From: CAXMQZ01 sp963719055
GTDB taxonomy: Bacteria > Acidobacteriota > Thermoanaerobaculia > Multivoradales > JAHEKO01
Length of the DNA: 64,000 bases
Reading direction: 5' to 3'
Assembly (NCBI GenBank): GCA_963719055.1
Contig: CAVRAU010000023.1
Location: 301,760-365,759, forward strand
Below are positions 1 through 10,870 of this stretch, piece by piece. The stretch's first letter is position 1, and every line of letters starts with the position of its first letter. Made by a program: the position numbers and the translations under genes. Under the pieces are notes generated by a model. The model made no database searches. It had not been told where the DNA came from and was given only the letters and a program-made list of their open reading frames with translations.

Positions 1-949
1 ACCTGCTGCAGTCGCAAGAGGATCTCGCCACCCAACTGGCGGTCTCGCCGGCGGCGGTGCGCAAGGCCTACAAGGAGCTCCAATCCAACGGACTCTGTGA
101 CGGGCCCCGAAAGGGCACCTACCGTGTGTCCACTCCGGAGCTGGGCTCTGTGGAGGATGGCAATGCACCCCTGGCCCTCTCAATGCTGAAGAAGGAACTC
201 TTGACCCAGGAGCTACGTACGGCGCGCAACGTCCAGCACCGCTTGTTGCCTCCATCCGAGGTGCGCGGGGATTCTTGGTCCGTCAACGGTCGCAGCTATC
301 CCGCCGGTGCGCTGGCTGGTGATTTCTACGACGTCGTGCCGCTCGACAACGGGATCGTCGACGTGGTGATCGCCGATGTGGCCGGCAAAGGACTGGCCGC
401 CGGTCTGATCATGGCCGCGACCAAAGGCCTGCTGGCCCTGGGTGCTGCCCAGGACTCTCCGGGTCAGGCTCTGGGAGAGCTCAACCGAAGGTTGTTCCCC
501 ATGCTGGGCAACCGCGAGTTTGTAGCGCTAGCCTATGCCCGATTCGATCCCCAGGCCGCAATAGTGTCCATCGCCAACGCGGGTCTTCCCGACCCCTATC
601 TCGTCCGTCATACAGGCACCGTGGAGACACTCGGCGTGGACGGTGATCGCCTCCCCCTGGGCATTCGGCCGGATGTTGTCTACTCGACCTCGAGATATCC
701 GCTGGATCCGGACGACCGGTTGCTGCTTGTGACTGACGGCATTCCCGAAGCGCTCGATACTCGGGGGAACCCTCTCGGCTACGAAGGATTTGCCCGCCTA
801 CTCGAGTCCGCTGCCGGCTGGTCCAGAATGCCACACTCAGCAACCCCGGCCGGTGGCTGGATCGATTGCTCGATGCGGCGAACCAACACTCCGGCTCGAT
901 TCTCGACGACGATTGGACGGCGGTACTCCTCGAGTACCACCAGCCTTGA
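1..949 (+). CDS. GntR-type winged helix fused to PP2C/SpoIIE-like phosphatase (5' partial, frameshifted)
   Basis: The gene enters from the left edge, so its start is missing. The first ~45 visible residues are the recognition half of a GntR winged helix (EDLATQLAVSPAAVRKAYKE, then a GTYRV wing). A coiled linker follows, then a SpoIIE-type PP2C phosphatase domain with metal-site motifs GDFYD, VIADVAGKG, LLVTDG and a final DDDWTAVLL. The family dephosphorylates phosphoserine on regulators such as anti-sigma antagonists; the substrate here is unknown. Around 810-822 the frame changes. The second frame continues the family C-terminus to the TGA at 947-949, so this is one gene with an indel. It is closely similar to the intact protein at 29500-30567. 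It sits 11 bases upstream of a GntR gene and heads the first cassette. Fold assignment is secure; function is inferred. Confidence 0.85.
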
Positions 950-960
950 AGGAAGACCCT

Positions 961-1398
961 ATGCAGATCGTGATCACAGCCGGCAGCGAGCTTCCCATCT
1001 ATCGACAACTGATGCGTCAGATCCGCGATGCCATCGCCGGCGGCCGTCTGCGACCGGGCGACAAGCTGACTTCGCAGCGCGAGCTCGCCGAACAGCTGGT
1101 CATCGCTCCGCTGACGGTCAAGAAGGCCTATGACGAGCTGGAGCGGGAAGGACTGATCCGAACCGAAAGAGGAAGGGGGACATTCGTGACCGAAGCGGCC
1201 CTGGTACTCGACCCCGTCCAAGCAACGCGAGCGACTCCGCGACCCGGCGCGACAGCTCCTGTCCCGCGCCCATCTGGCAGGCGTCTCCTTCGATGAGGTG
1301 GTCGGCCTGCTCGAAGAAGTGCGCTCGGAGCTCGACAAGCGAAAGACAGAGCCGAGACAGAAACTCACAACGACGGCTCAGGAGGAACCGATTCATGA
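961..1398 (+). CDS. YtrA-type GntR family transcriptional regulator (frameshifted)
   Basis: ATG at 961 follows an AAGGAAG ribosome site. Residues ~5-75 form a GntR winged helix (PIYRQLMRQIRDAIAGG, LTVKKAYDELEREGLI, then a GRGTFV wing). The YtrA subgroup has only a short helical tail instead of a ligand domain. Here the tail continues in another frame as LRDPARQLLSRAHLAGVSF and LLEEVRSELDKRK, so there is an indel near 1205-1230 and probably a compensating one before 1369. The original frame then stops at 1396-1398, overlapping the next start as ATGA. YtrA-type proteins usually repress the ABC operon they belong to, and the immediate ABC neighbour fits. The exact 3' end depends on the indels. 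Confidence 0.8.
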
Positions 1399-2289
1399 CC
1401 ATCGTCGATTTTCAAGACGTTCACCGGGCCTATACACAGGGCGACGACGTCCTCGCCGGTGTCTCCTTTTCCATCGACCTCCGGGCAGGTGGTCGGCCTG
1501 CTGGGAAAGAACGGTGCAGGCAAGACAACCCTGCTGCGGATTGCCATGGGAATGATCGATGCCCAGAAAGGCTCGGCGAGAGTCTTCGGTCTCGATCCTC
1601 GAACAGAGCCCCTGGAGGTCAAGCGCCGTGTCGGCTATGTCTCGGAGGATCAGATCCTGCCGCCGCAACTGCGGGTCGACGGGGTCATCGCTCTGCACAA
1701 GAGCCTGTTCCCCACCTGGGATGACGACCTGGCACGGGACATGATCGAGCGCTTCTCGATTCCGGGCCGCCAGAAGATCAAGACCTTGAGCAAGGGACAG
1801 GCCCGGCAGGTGGCCCTGCTCTGCGCGGTGGCCCATCGCCCCGAGTTGCTGGTCCTCGATGAGCCCGCCGGCGGTCTGGACCCCGCGGCCCGACGCGAGT
1901 TTCTGGAGACCTCGATCCAGCTGCTCAACGAAAGCGGCACGACGATTCTCTTCTCCTCGCACTACATGACCGACGTGGAGCGACTCGCCGATCGGATCGT
2001 CATGCTCCACGACGGCCGGGTGCTCATCGACACCGAGCTCGACGAGCTGCGGGAGAACTACTCCCTGGCCATGGTGCAACGCCAGGATGGAGTCTCCAGG
2101 GAGCAACTCCTGGCCCTCGACGCCTGTCTCGGTGTCCGGGACCGGGCAGACGCTCTGCACGCGGTCTTCGACCTCGAGCCGGCCCGAGTCGAGGCTCTGC
2201 TCAGCGGTGAGATGGGTCTGAGCGAAGTCCGCTGTACGCGAATTGCCCTGGAAGAGATGTTCATCGAGCTCGCTGGTGGACAGAGCTGA
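1395..2289 (+). CDS. ABC transporter ATP-binding protein, YtrB-like (frameshifted near its start)
   Basis: ATG at 1395 begins MTIVDFQDVHRAYTQGDD. An indel at about 1475-1485 moves the frame, after which the protein runs unbroken. Visible motifs are Walker A GKNGAGKTT, a degenerate signature LSKGQARQ, Walker B LLVLDEPAGGLDPAARREF and the switch histidine in FSSHYMTDVERL. The LFPTWDDDLARDM stretch and short C-terminal domain resemble YtrB-like exporters encoded beside GntR regulators. It should drive the membrane protein that starts 16 bases downstream. The paralogue at 28212-29123 has the same position in the second cassette. Substrate is unknown. Confidence 0.88.
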
Positions 2290-2305
2290 GGAGAGGAGCG
2301 AGATC

Positions 2306-4202
2306 ATGATCCGCATCTGGCACGATGAAGCCTTGAGATGGCTGCCTCTCTGGCTGACCATCACGATGCTGAACACGAGCGTCCTGCTGGGAATGGTCGC
2401 CTGGAGACAGGCGAGCCGCTTCTCAGAACGCGCAGCTGCCCGTGGCCGCGCTCCTGATCATCCTCTGGCTGGCCCTCGCCTTCTACATTCTCTTTGGCCA
2501 GGTGCGGACACGTTGTCAGCGCCTCGAGATGACTCTCCCCATTCGTTCGCAGACCCTGTGGCGGCGACACCTCGCGGCGGTCTTCCTCGCCGGCGCCGTG
2601 GTTCTGGCCGGCTCCCTGGGGGTGCTGGCACTCCATGCCACTCTGTTGTCCAAGGCCGGACGAACGCAATTCCTCGAGATTCCCTACATGACGTTGATCG
2701 GCCCCTTGCTGGCGGGGCTGCTTCTCGCCACGACTCTCGTCAGTAGCATCGAGCCCGGGCTGCAGAAGCTTCGCGGCAAACGAACCTATTGGGCCCTGGT
2801 GCTCGGCAGTCTCGTGGGAATCCCGCTGCTACTTGTTCTACTCATCCAGTGGCCTTGGGCGTCGACGGGTATTTGCTTCGTTTTGGCTATCTCCGTCTCT
2901 CGCCACACGCTCGCGATCGTTACCCGCAGCGTACCGACTCGTACCCGCCACCGCGGGCCCCGCGTCGGCGGAGAGAACCGTGGCAGCCTCCACCGATCAG
3001 CCGGCAAGCCGGTGGCAGGTCTACCGCACCCTCTTCAATGTCCTACACACCGCCCCACCCTGGAAGCAGTTCACTCCCTGGATGGTGTATGGGTTCGGGG
3101 CTGTGATGGGATTCATCCTGGGAGGAGGAATCGATCGGTGGGAAGAAGTCGCCAGCCTGCGGTTTCTCTACCTGCCCTTTGGCAGCTACATGCTCTTTGC
3201 CGGGATCGGCATCCTCACCTACAACCTTTATCGCCTCGATTCGCTCCCCGTTTCCCGGCGAACCATTCTCGCTGTCCTGATGCTGCCTGGGCTGATCGCC
3301 TTCTCTGCTGGCTACGCAACGGGCTCCTGGGCCCGATCAACAGCTTCCGACCCGTCGCCAATGGTGGACTTCAAAGTCCTGCAGACCCGCGTCGAAGTGG
3401 ATCTCCACGAGGGTGCCAACGCCGGACCGAGGGAGCTCGAGACCATGGTCTGGGTGGAGGTCGATTCGAGCTTCATGGGGGCGACCCTCACCGGCGAGCC
3501 GCCGACGCTGACCTCGCCCTGGGGAGAGTCCCACGAGGCCTGGTCCGAGGAGCTCTTCAAGGGAACCTCGGCTCTCCTGTACAACCCCTACAACACGTCT
3601 GAGGAGACCTCTGCCGACTTCGAGGCGCTGATGCTGAGCCGTGCCATCGAGGATATCTACGGCCAGTCCATATCGCCCGACGAGCTGCGAGACCGGTACT
3701 TCGTGGTCGAGCACGATCAGGTCGTGGGACTCGAGCGTCAGGACCCGTGGACACCGGAGAAGTCGAGGGGATTCCCCTCCTCGAGGACTACCCGGCGCTC
3801 GAGGCGCCTGCCAAGGGACCCGAGACACCGGTCTACATGCTCCTCGTCCTGGTTCCCTGGTTGCTACTGACAGCTCTGTTTCTGAGCTCCTTCCGGGCCA
3901 CCCACAGCAACCGATACATCCGCGGGATCTACTGGGTAGGTCTGGCTATCCCCATGCTCGGCCTGCTGTCCCAGGTAGTCCTGGCCGTCTTCGGTCTGTT
4001 CAGCCCCGACGCTGGGCGCGCGTTTCTGGAGATCCTGGTTCGCATGCTGGGCTCCAACCCGGCCTCCTGGCTGCTGACCTGGGTCATCGCCATCGCGATA
4101 GTCCTGGTCTGCTACAGGCTGGCACTGCGCCAGTTCGAACGGGCCGAGATCCCCACCTCCCCCATCAACTGCTCGTTGGTGAACTGGGGGATGGAGGAAT
4201 GA
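2306..4202 (+). CDS. Large ABC-2-like membrane protein, partner of the preceding ATPase (several frameshifts)
   Basis: ATG at 2306 lies after GAGGAGAGGAGCGAG. The reading frame must be pieced together from four segments (changes near 2430, 2870-2960 and 3740-3770). The product is ~630 residues. It starts with a cytoplasmic MIRIWHDEALRW segment and a first helix, then several hydrophobic helices (for example LLIILWLALAFYILFGQV and LVLGSLVGIPLLLVLLIQW). Next comes a long soluble segment rich in acidic residues (about 3360-3760), and finally four more helices up to NWGMEE. The layout, helices flanking an extracytoplasmic domain, suits an ABC permease with a sensor-like loop. It is much larger than the corresponding permease in the second cassette. 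No substrate can be named. Confidence 0.7.
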
Positions 4203-4241
4203 GAAGCGAGGCCCCGATCGAGCCTCATGCGTCGGCTTCGG

Positions 4242-6109
4242 TCATCTCCTGTGTCGGAGCTCAGGCCAAACAGGGCGGCCAACTCCACCAGCAGACGCTC
4301 CGGCGGAGCTCAGCTCGGCCCGCTGGGCCATGACCTCCAGGGCCAGCGCCGGCTCGTCGGTGATCAGACTGTCGACCCCGCGACTGAGGTAGGTGGACAT
4401 GCCGACGACGTCGTTGACAGTCCAGACGTAGACCTCTTTGCCGGTCTTGTGGGCGGCACGGATGAAGAACGGTGTCGCGAGCTTGGTGCTGACCGCCAGA
4501 AAATCCACATCCACCTTGGTCAGATCCCCCAACGCCACCGCCGAGAGCAAGACCCACTGTCCAATCGGGCCGCAGCGCCTGGACCTTCTCGACGCCCTTC
4601 AGCTTCAGCGACATGATCACGACATCCGCGGCCATGTCCCGCTCTTCCACCAACTCGACGACGCGCTCCTCCAGGCGCTCGTCGTGGCCGTAGTACTTGA
4701 GCTCGATGTTGACCTCCACCTTGTCCTTGCACGCATCCAGCACCTCGCGCCAGGGTCGGCACCCTCTGGTCGGCAAACTCGGGCCCGAACCAGCTGCCGA
4801 TATCGAGTCCCTGGAGGTGCTCCAAGCTCGCCTCCCAGATCTTCGTGCTGTCGTTGGCCACCTTCATGAAGTCGCTGTCGTGCGCGACGACCACGACACC
4901 ATCGACGGTCTCCTGGACATCGATCTCCACGAAGTCCGCACCGTCGGCGATGGCCCGCTCGACGGCGGCCATGGTGTTCTCGGGCGCGGCTCCTGATGCG
5001 CCCCGATGAGCGGTGACCTGGGTGTCGTCCTCGAAGCTGACTCTGACTCAAGACCAGACCGCCGACGAGAGCCGCGACAGCCACCGCGACCACAGCGCGC
5101 CGCCGACAACACGACCCTTGGTGAGCCGCAGTCGAGCCCTCTTCCCGATCTCGAGGTCCGCCGCCGAAATCGGCAACCTGGCCTCACCCCGATCTCCTCT
5201 GCTGCCGATAGAGCCTCACCAGGAGAAGTCCGAACATCAACCGTTACGACGAACATTGACGGCCAGGTTGGCGAGGCCCAAAAGGAGGGTCACCAGAGCC
5301 CAGCACCGGCACCAGAAGGGTCAGATTCTCCGCAAACCACGGCAGCAGAAGTCGACCCAGAAACCCAATGGGCCCGGTCACGACCGCCGACAGGATCGCC
5401 GCGAACAGCACCCACGCGAGGATCCAGCTGGCGATCCACCAACGGTGTCCGGCCGTTCGCCGCGAGCTCTCCGCCAACGCCTGACTGGGAGCCACTCCCT
5501 CGAACAGCAACAGAGGCACGGCATAGAGCCAGCCGCTCACCATCCGCAGCAGAACCGCCGCGAGCACACGCGACCACCAGAACCGCGATACCCACCGCGA
5601 GCCAGAACTCGGGCGGCTTGAAGGTCAAGTAGTAGTTGATGTCGTGCTCGGGTCAAGAGAAGGAGATAGGTCGCACCTACAACCACCAGAAACGGCGCGG
5701 CCACCAGAAGTATCCGACCGATCATCCGCGCCGTGACGAAGAGGATGCTGTCTGCCTTGCGCAACGTGGTCGCCAGGGCTTCGGCGACCCTGACTTCACG
5801 ATTCTCGGTGGCACCGAAACCGATCACCATCAGAGCCGCCAGCTCCATGGCAACGATCCCGACGATGATTCCCCCTGCCACGATGAGCGTCAGCCAGCCA
5901 ACGGGTCTCAAAAAGAAGAACAGGATGTCCTGATCGGACAGCGCCTGCTGACCTGAAAACCGAATCAGCGCTTGCAGCACCAATGCCGACAGCGGCGTCA
6001 GCACGACAAATGCCAGGATCTTGTACGCCAGATCGGTGGTTACCAGCTGTTTCCAGGCGCGCCGGAAATCGTCCTGCACCTGCTTCGAGACAGACTCCTC
6101 TGACTGCAT
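4242..6109 (-). CDS. Glycerophosphodiester phosphodiesterase with N-terminal membrane domain (frameshifted)
   Basis: ATG at 6109 is preceded on the minus strand by AGGAGG. The first ~330 residues are a multi-helix membrane domain of the GPDPase_memb type (the stretch FSGQQALSDQDILFFFLRP is characteristic). The catalytic GDPD domain follows with HRGASGAAPENT, the metal pair EIDVQ, VVVVAHDSDF, the NIELKYYG strand and a terminal VWTVNDVVGMSTYLSRG / ITDEPALALE. The family hydrolyses glycerophosphodiesters to glycerol-3-phosphate and an alcohol. The frame changes several times (about 5560, 5250, 4960-5000, 4780 and 4550). All pieces lie in family order, so one gene is meant. It diverges from the lipase-like gene at 6196. 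Confidence 0.82.
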
Positions 6110-6195
6110 ATTCGCGGGGTCCTCCTGCAGAAATATCGCACTATGGTACCCGGTTTCGATTCGCTAGACTTCAGCGGCACGAGCGGAATTGGCCA
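6110..6195. promoter_or_regulatory. Divergent intergenic region between GDPD and hydrolase genes
   Basis: These 86 bases separate two divergently read genes and must hold both promoters. The minus-strand gene has a clear AGGAGG before its ATG. The plus-strand gene has only a weak site (GAGCGGAA). TATGGTA at about 6141-6147 is a possible -10 element for the plus strand. No inverted repeat stands out. Confidence 0.4.
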
Positions 6196-7054
6196 ATGAA
6201 ACCCCTCCTTCTCCTCTTGATTCCAATAGCGCTGCTGGTCGCGTTTGGTGGAGGTGTCCTCTTCTGGGCAACGGTCTCTCAAATCCGATTCCTGAGCTAT
6301 TTCAAGGGCGAAGATCGTCGACCTCCGGCGCTCGGATTTGCCGGCTGGATCTCCTTCCACAGGAGAACCCTCGACGGGCGCCTACACCCTCCTTTGGTGG
6401 TCCTTTCGGGCTGCATTCCAGACCGGTCTCCGCCAGCCACCGGGCCGATCACGGGCAGACCCGTCCTCTGTGTCCACGGTCTGTTCCTGAACAGCACCTG
6501 CATGTGGGGGATACGGCGGCGCCTCGAACGAGTGGGCCGGCCCACTCGCGCGGTCTTCATGGGAACGCCCCTGCCGACACCCCTGTCGTATGCGAAGGCC
6601 TCTGGCAAAGGTCATGAGGAGGCTCGCCGAGCAGTTTCCCGAGGAGGGATTCGATATCGTCGCCCACTCGATCGGTGGCGTCATGATCCGCGAGGTGTTG
6701 CGCCGACACCCGGACCTGGCCGGTAGCGTCCATCGAATCGTCACCCTGGGCTCTCCCCATCACGGCACCGCCGTTGTCAGGTGGATCAAGTTCGGCCCGA
6801 TCTACAAGATGCTGGCGCTCGGGTCACCCTATCTGCAGGAACTCGGCGACTTCCGGACGCTGGCACCTCGGTCGGCCGCCACCACCGTGGGCACCCTGCA
6901 CGATCTGGTGGTCTATCCATACGAGACCTGTCACCTCGAGGGTGCCCACCAGGTGACACTCGACAGAATCAGCCACCTCGGACTGATGACCGAGGAGGGC
7001 GCCCTGGACCAGGTCCAGAACGCCCTCGCGGTCCCTCCAGATCCAGTTGGATGA
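6196..7054 (+). CDS. Membrane-anchored alpha/beta hydrolase, lipase/PGAP1-like (frameshifted)
   Basis: ATG at 6196 opens a hydrophobic N-terminal helix (LLLLLIPIALLVAFGGGVLF), so the enzyme is probably anchored or exported. The core shows the oxyanion strand PVLCVHGLFLN, the nucleophile elbow AHSIGGVM with serine in GxSxG-like context, LGSPHHGTAV just after it, and a late SHLGLM that would supply the histidine. This pattern is typical of triacylglycerol lipase and PGAP1-like hydrolases. The frame changes near 6590-6650, between the lid region and the elbow. The second part runs unbroken to TGA at 7054. Substrate cannot be deduced. Confidence 0.78.
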
Positions 7055-7113
7055 GCCACCCTTCCTGGGGTAGGCTGGGGCTGCCCAACCAACCCCACCC
7101 AGGAGGAAACACG

Positions 7114-7729
7114 ATGAACTGGAAATCTCCAGCCATGACAACCGGCTTCGTCTTCGCCCTTTGTCTCTCAACGACCGCGATCGCTACGGCCCAGGAGGGC
7201 ACCGGCGAGCCCGAAATGAGCGCCGAGGCACAGGCCGAAATGGCAGCCTGGATGAAGCTGGCGCAACCCGGCGAGCATCACCAGCATCTGCAACGATACG
7301 AAGGGAAGTGGAAGACCCAGATCAAGATGTGGATGGCCCCCGGCACCGAGCCCATGCTGAACGAATCCACGGCCGAGTCGGAATGGATCATGGATGGGCG
7401 TTTCTTGAAGTGGCACCACCAGGGTGATTTCCAAGGCTTCCCCTACACGGCGATCGGCTTCGATGCCTACAACAACGGCGATGAACGGTACGAGTCGGTC
7501 TATATGGACAACATGGGCACCCTCATCGTCTTCTACACCGGCGAGTGCTCCGATGATGGCAAGACCCGTGTGATCAAGGGATCCTTCACCAACCCCATGG
7601 CAGGCAGTCATCATCGAGCAGAGTAACGTCTACACCTGGATCGACGACGACCATTTCAAGTTCGAGTCGTTCATGAAGATGGGCGACGAGGAATACAAGC
7701 AGATGGAGATGCTCTACGAGCGACAGTAG
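7114..7729 (+). CDS. Secreted DUF1579-like protein (3' frameshift)
   Basis: ATG at 7114 is well placed after AGGAGGAAACACG. A signal peptide is evident (TTGFVFALCLSTTAIATAQE). The mature part has the DUF1579 pattern: HHQHLQRYEGKWKTQIKMW, a STAESEWIMDGRFLKW segment, YTAIGFDAYNNGDERYESVY, and after a frame change near 7600 a tail VYTWIDDDHFKFESFMKM. The fold is a lipocalin-like beta barrel of unknown role. The tail runs to TAG at 7727-7729. It precedes a beta-propeller gene by 25 bases, so the two may be cotranscribed. Confidence 0.75.
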
Positions 7730-7754
7730 GCATCGACCGAGGAGCGTCGAGATC

Positions 7755-9104
7755 ATGACCCGACGAACACATCAAGCATCCTCGATCCTTGCACTGATGG
7801 TCCTGCTCGTGGCCACCGGGACCACCGCGCAGAATTGGCCGCAGTTTCGCGGCGAGTTCGCTCGCGGAATTGCCAACGATCAGGACCTGCCAACGAACTG
7901 GGATGTGGAGTCCGGCGAGAACATACGCTGGGCTGCCGACATTCCGGGTATGGGTCACTCCAGTCCCATCATCTGGATGGATCGGATCTTTCTGACCACG
8001 GCCGTCGCAGACAAGCCGCCCGAACTGGTGCTTGGCGATGATGGGGGCATCGATCTGGTCACCGATGAGACCCAACACTCCTGGCGACTGTATTGCCTGG
8101 ACAAGAGCAGTGGCGAGATTCTCTGGTTCAAGGAGGCCTTCGAGGGCACGCCGAGCGCCAAACGTCACGTCAAGGCAAGTCAGACCAACTCCACGCCGGT
8201 CACCGACGGCCGATTCATCGCGGCCATCTTCGGCGCCGAAGGACTGGTGGTCTTCGACATGGACGGCACCGAGCTCTGGAGAAAGGACCTGGGCGTTCTC
8301 GATCCCGGTCTCTTCGGCGATGCCAGTTCTCAATGGGGGTACTCCAGCTCACCGGTGATTCTCGACGATCGACTCATCGTCCAGGTCGATCGGCACACGG
8401 ATTCCTTTGTGGCGGCCTACGATCTACCGACAGGTGACCAGGTCTGGAAGGTGGAGCGCGACGAGAAACCCATCTGGGCGACACCCACGCTCCACATCAC
8501 GCCGGAGCGCAGCCAGGTGGTCGTGGCCGGCGGTGACTTCGACCGCGGCCTCGATCCCGAATCGGGTCGGGAGCTTTGGCGGTTCGCTCGCGACTACGAG
8601 GTCAAGACCACTACGCCTCTGGTCGCAAGACGACCTGATCGTCCTCTCCGGCGGCTATCGCGGCAAGCCTCTCTTTGCCATTCGGACCGGCGCCACGGGT
8701 GATGTTTCCCTGGCCGAAGGCCAGACCTCCAATGACGGAGTCGCCTGGGTCAGCGAGCCCGGTGGGCCGTACACGAGCACCCCCATCATCATCGGTGACG
8801 TCATCTACTTCGTGCGCAACACGGGAATCCTGACCGCTCTCGAGCTCCATACTGGTGAGCTGGTCTTCCGTCATCGACTGGGCGGCAATTTCAGCGCCTC
8901 ACCCGTCGCCAGCGACGGCAAGATCTACTTCGCCAGCGAGGAAGGTGTGGTCTCCGTGGTGGCTGCCGAAGAGAGAAGCCAGAGATCCTGGGCTCCAACG
9001 ACATGGGTGAGCCCTGCATGGCCTCGCCTATCATCTCGGCCAACACCCTGTTCGTTCGCACCAGCTCGCGACTCTACGCGATTGCCAAGTCCAACGAATC
9101 TTGA
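7755..9104 (+). CDS. Secreted PQQ-like beta-propeller protein (frameshifted)
   Basis: ATG at 7755; signal peptide ALMVLLVATGTTAQ. The mature protein opens with NWPQFRGEFARGIA, a common start of PQQ-like propellers. It has repeated blades such as WRLYCLDKSSGEILW, VVFDMDGTELWRKDLG and LTALELHTGELVFRHRLGG. Frame changes occur near 8620 and 8965; the last segment ends at TGA 9102-9104. No cofactor ligands or dehydrogenase catalytic pair can be assigned, so a structural or binding role is as likely as enzymatic activity. A TPR gene follows after 10 bases. Confidence 0.8.
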
Positions 9105-9114
9105 GGAGAGGCTC

Positions 9115-10808
9115 ATGCTGACTCCGCACAGGACCCTCGCTCTCATCCTGTTCTGGGCGCGCTTCTTCCAGGCTTCATCGCTTGCTCCAGACCAACCTGA
9201 GCAGAATCCCGAGGCTGCTGGAGGCACGCCGCGGACGGAGACCGGCTGGGCCCGCTGCTCGAGGGCATGGGTGATCACCACCACCCCATCACCACAGACA
9301 GTCCGGAAGCGCAGACGTTCTTCGACCAGGGTCTGGTTCTGGCCTACGGATTCAATCACCTGGAGGCCGAGCGATCGTTCCGCGAGGCCGCCCGCCTCGA
9401 TCCGGAATGCGCCATGTGCTACTGGGGCATCGCCTTTGTGCGCGGACCGAACATCAACTCGCTGATGGACCCGGAGAACATGCCGATCGCCTGGGAAGCC
9501 ATGCAGAAGGCCAAGGAGCTGGCACCTACGGCTTCCGCAAGCCGAGCAGGACTACATCAGCGCGCTGGCGGTTCGCTATGTCGAGAACCCACCCGACGAT
9601 CGATCCGAGCTCGATCGGGCTTACGCCGACGCCATGCGCGAGCTGACGCAGAAGTACCCCGATGATCTCGACGCGGCGACGCTCTTTGCCTCCTCCCTGA
9701 TGGACACCACCCCCTGGGACTACTGGTCGGAAGAATGGGGAACCGAAGCCTGAAACCGTGGAGGTGATGGCGACCCTCGAGAGGCGCTCTGGAGAAGAAT
9801 CCGGACCATCCCGGCGCGGCCCATTTCTACATCCACATCGTCGAGAAGGAGCGACCCCAGCTGGCCGAAGACTACGCCGATCGTCTGGGCAGCGTCGCTC
9901 CCGGCGCCGGTCACCTCGTTCACATGCCTTCACACATCTACCTGCGGGTCGGCCGCTATCACGACGCCACCGTGGCCAATCAGGCAGCGGTCGAAGCCGA
10001 CGACGGCTACATCACGGCCTGCAGCAACCAGGGCCTCTACCCGGTCACGTACATGCCCCACAACTGGCACTACATCTGGTACGCCGCCAGCGTCGAAGGT
10101 CGCAGCGAGGTGGCGCTGGAAGCGGCCCGCGAGATGTCCAACCGGGTGGATCACGAGAAGATGCGCGAGCCCGGGCTCGGCGCGTGCAGCACTACTGGAT
10201 CACGCCGCTCTACGGCTACGTCCGCTTTGGCAATGGGATGAGATCCTCGCGGCCAACGAGCCCGATGAGGATCTGATCTACCCACGGGCGGTCTGGCACT
10301 TCGCCAGGGGAATGGCCTTCGCTCGCACCGGTCAGCTCGAGCAGGCCAGGAGCCGAAGCCGAAGCTCTCGGCTCTCTGGCCACGGAGCCCGAGCTCGAAC
10401 AGGTCACGGTCTGGGATCTCAACACGACCGCTGCCTGATGGATATCGCCGTCGAGGTCCTGGATGGCGAGATCGCCGCAGCGCGCGGCGACTACGAGACA
10501 GCCATCGAAGCCCTGATGGCGGCGGCGGAGCTCGAGGACGCGCTCGACCTATGACGAGCCACCGCCTTGGTACCAACCGGTGCGGCAACTCCTGGGGGCC
10601 GTCTATCTCGACGCCGGACAGCGCCGCGGATGCCGAGCGCGTGTACCGCGAGGACCTCGAGACGTTCCCAGACAACGGTTGGTCGCTCTTCGGTCTGCAG
10701 CAGAGCCTCGAAGCGCAGGGCAAGACAGCCGAGGCCGAGGAGATCGCTGAGCAGTTTGCCGCAGCCTGGCAGTACGCCGACGTCGAGCTGACGGCGTCGA
10801 GGCTCTAG
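9115..10808 (+). CDS. Secreted tetratricopeptide-repeat protein (multiple frameshifts)
   Basis: ATG at 9115 follows GAGGAGAGGCTC. The N-terminus is hydrophobic (LALILFWARFFQASSLA), consistent with export. Across at least five frame changes the protein reads GMGDHHHPITTDSPEAQTFF, then DQGLVLAYGFNHLEAERSF with AARLDPECAMCYWGIAFVRG. It continues with PGAAHFYIHIVE, HLVHMPSHIYLRVGRYHDA, the helical pair EQAGAEAEALG and a terminal TPR (ERVYREDLETFPDNGWSLFG). This matches large TPR proteins of Acidobacteria with a HHHPITT motif. The indels make this the most damaged reading frame in the window, but no segment is missing. Confidence 0.72.
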
Positions 10809-10828
10809 ATCGCCTATCTGCGACCCAA

Positions 10829-10844
10829 CTGGCTCTGCAGCCAG
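10829..10844. terminator. Possible weak bidirectional terminator hairpin
   Basis: CTGGCT-CTGC-AGCCAG forms a perfect 6-bp stem with a 4-base loop between two convergent genes (TPR protein and rhodanese). There is no T-run after it on either strand, so the call rests on position only. Confidence 0.3.
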
Positions 10845-10870
10845 GCTCTCTTCATCGGATTCCCCTCGAT

